NCBI RefSeq assembly: GCF_001949145.1
Contig: NW_019091361.1
Span: 673,256 to 733,255 of the forward strand
Direction of reading: 5' to 3'
Source: Acanthaster planci
Lineage: Eukaryota; Echinodermata; Asteroidea; Valvatida; Acanthasteridae
DNA length: 60,000 bases
Below the pieces are notes generated by a model. That model had not been told where the DNA came from and did no database searches. It saw only the letters and a list, made by a program, of their open reading frames with translations. The position numbers and the translations under genes are program-made. Below, piece by piece: positions 59,561-60,000 of the stretch (position 1 is the stretch's first letter; each line of letters opens with the position of its first letter).

Positions 59561-60000
59561 TTATTTGAAATGGCAGATTTCTTTTTCCCTAAATTAAAGG
59601 GTCTGGTTCACCACTAGATTGGAGGCAGAGTGGCTTCCCTAATTTCTGGAAGCCATGCAAAATTTCACAAGAACTATACCAAACCACATTAATACATAAT
59701 TGGACCGTAAACCAATATTCCTGATTAAACATACCTATCAAATTGACACCAGTGCATTATTTATGCTTGCCCTTACCATGAGTTTCAAACATAAGGTGGA
59801 GTTCTATCTTTTGCAGATGTCAGAGAATCGATGAAGGGCAAACACTTGTACATGTTTCTGTGTTGTGTTTATCTATGGAACAAGTACCCAATTATCTGCA
59901 AGGTTTTCCCTGGTACATACATGTAGAAGCCAAATGGCAACATGCTAGGCTGCATACAGTACCGGTATACATGTATAGTACATAACTGCATTAATTAATT
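59561..60000. other. Non-coding, no gene seen
   Basis: A+T-rich sequence to the window edge with CCGGTA and ACATGT words near 59962-59976. No gene is visible. Confidence 0.6.

Noticed and set aside
1-60000. CRISPR array, operon, phage or integron structure
   Set aside because: No regularly spaced direct repeats with unique spacers and no bacterial gene organisation were seen; the window is clearly from an animal genome.

Overview
This is a 60 kb piece of a large, intron-rich animal genome, not a microbial one. It is A+T-rich (about 60% by eye). It has no open reading frame longer than about 180 codons outside an assembly gap, no operon-like gene order, many microsatellites, tRNA-derived SINE fragments, fold-back elements, and a few short stretches bounded by good splice signals. 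The short palindromic hexamer repeat ACATGT occurs dozens of times, often beside CCGGTA. Together with the SINE type, this suggests a marine invertebrate, perhaps a deuterostome such as an echinoderm, hemichordate or lancelet. That placement is inference, not proof.

Coding content is sparse. The best-supported coding piece is the first exon of a THAP-type zinc-finger protein on the plus strand (50289-50412). It has Cys5 and Cys10 in THAP register, the conserved Pro and Trp, an upstream in-frame stop and a GTAAGT donor. On the minus strand, a Ser/Pro-rich exon (25663-25789) and a 45-nt micro-exon (44672-44716) have matching intron phases and could belong to one gene with an intron of about 19 kb. 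A 69-nt exon candidate (54330-54398) and a signal-peptide exon that ends in phase 1 (3703-3775) are also on the minus strand. I cannot name any of these genes except the THAP domain. Further candidates with weaker support lie at 783-1031, 21732-21794, 25291-25329, 27436-27473, 36079-36224 and 47611-47839.

Mobile and structured DNA is the clearest content. There are two long inverted repeats: 22431-22715 with 79-80 bp arms and one mismatch, and 4967-5328 with older arms of about 138 bp. Two imperfect hairpins lie at 46317-46436 and 25060-25125. A perfect 38-bp palindrome at 38242-38279 runs into a 36-bp tandem repeat. tRNA-like SINE pieces occur at 32881-33027, 37072-37145 and 48700-48770. A degenerate tandem tRNA-like array at 52640-53345 is interrupted by a 468-base run of N. 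A diverged dispersed repeat occurs at 33106-33320, 41270-41500 and 51480-51665, with a possible relative near 10060.

Between these lie many kilobases that are probably intron and intergenic DNA. Several blocks of 100-300 bp (for example near 16.1, 28.4, 31.8, 36.0, 38.9, 40.2, 48.5 and 57.5 kb) have higher complexity and dense homeodomain, Pbx/Meis, octamer or E-box-like words. They are reasonable enhancer candidates, but this cannot be settled without comparison to a related genome. I found no clear evidence of a new multi-gene system in this window.
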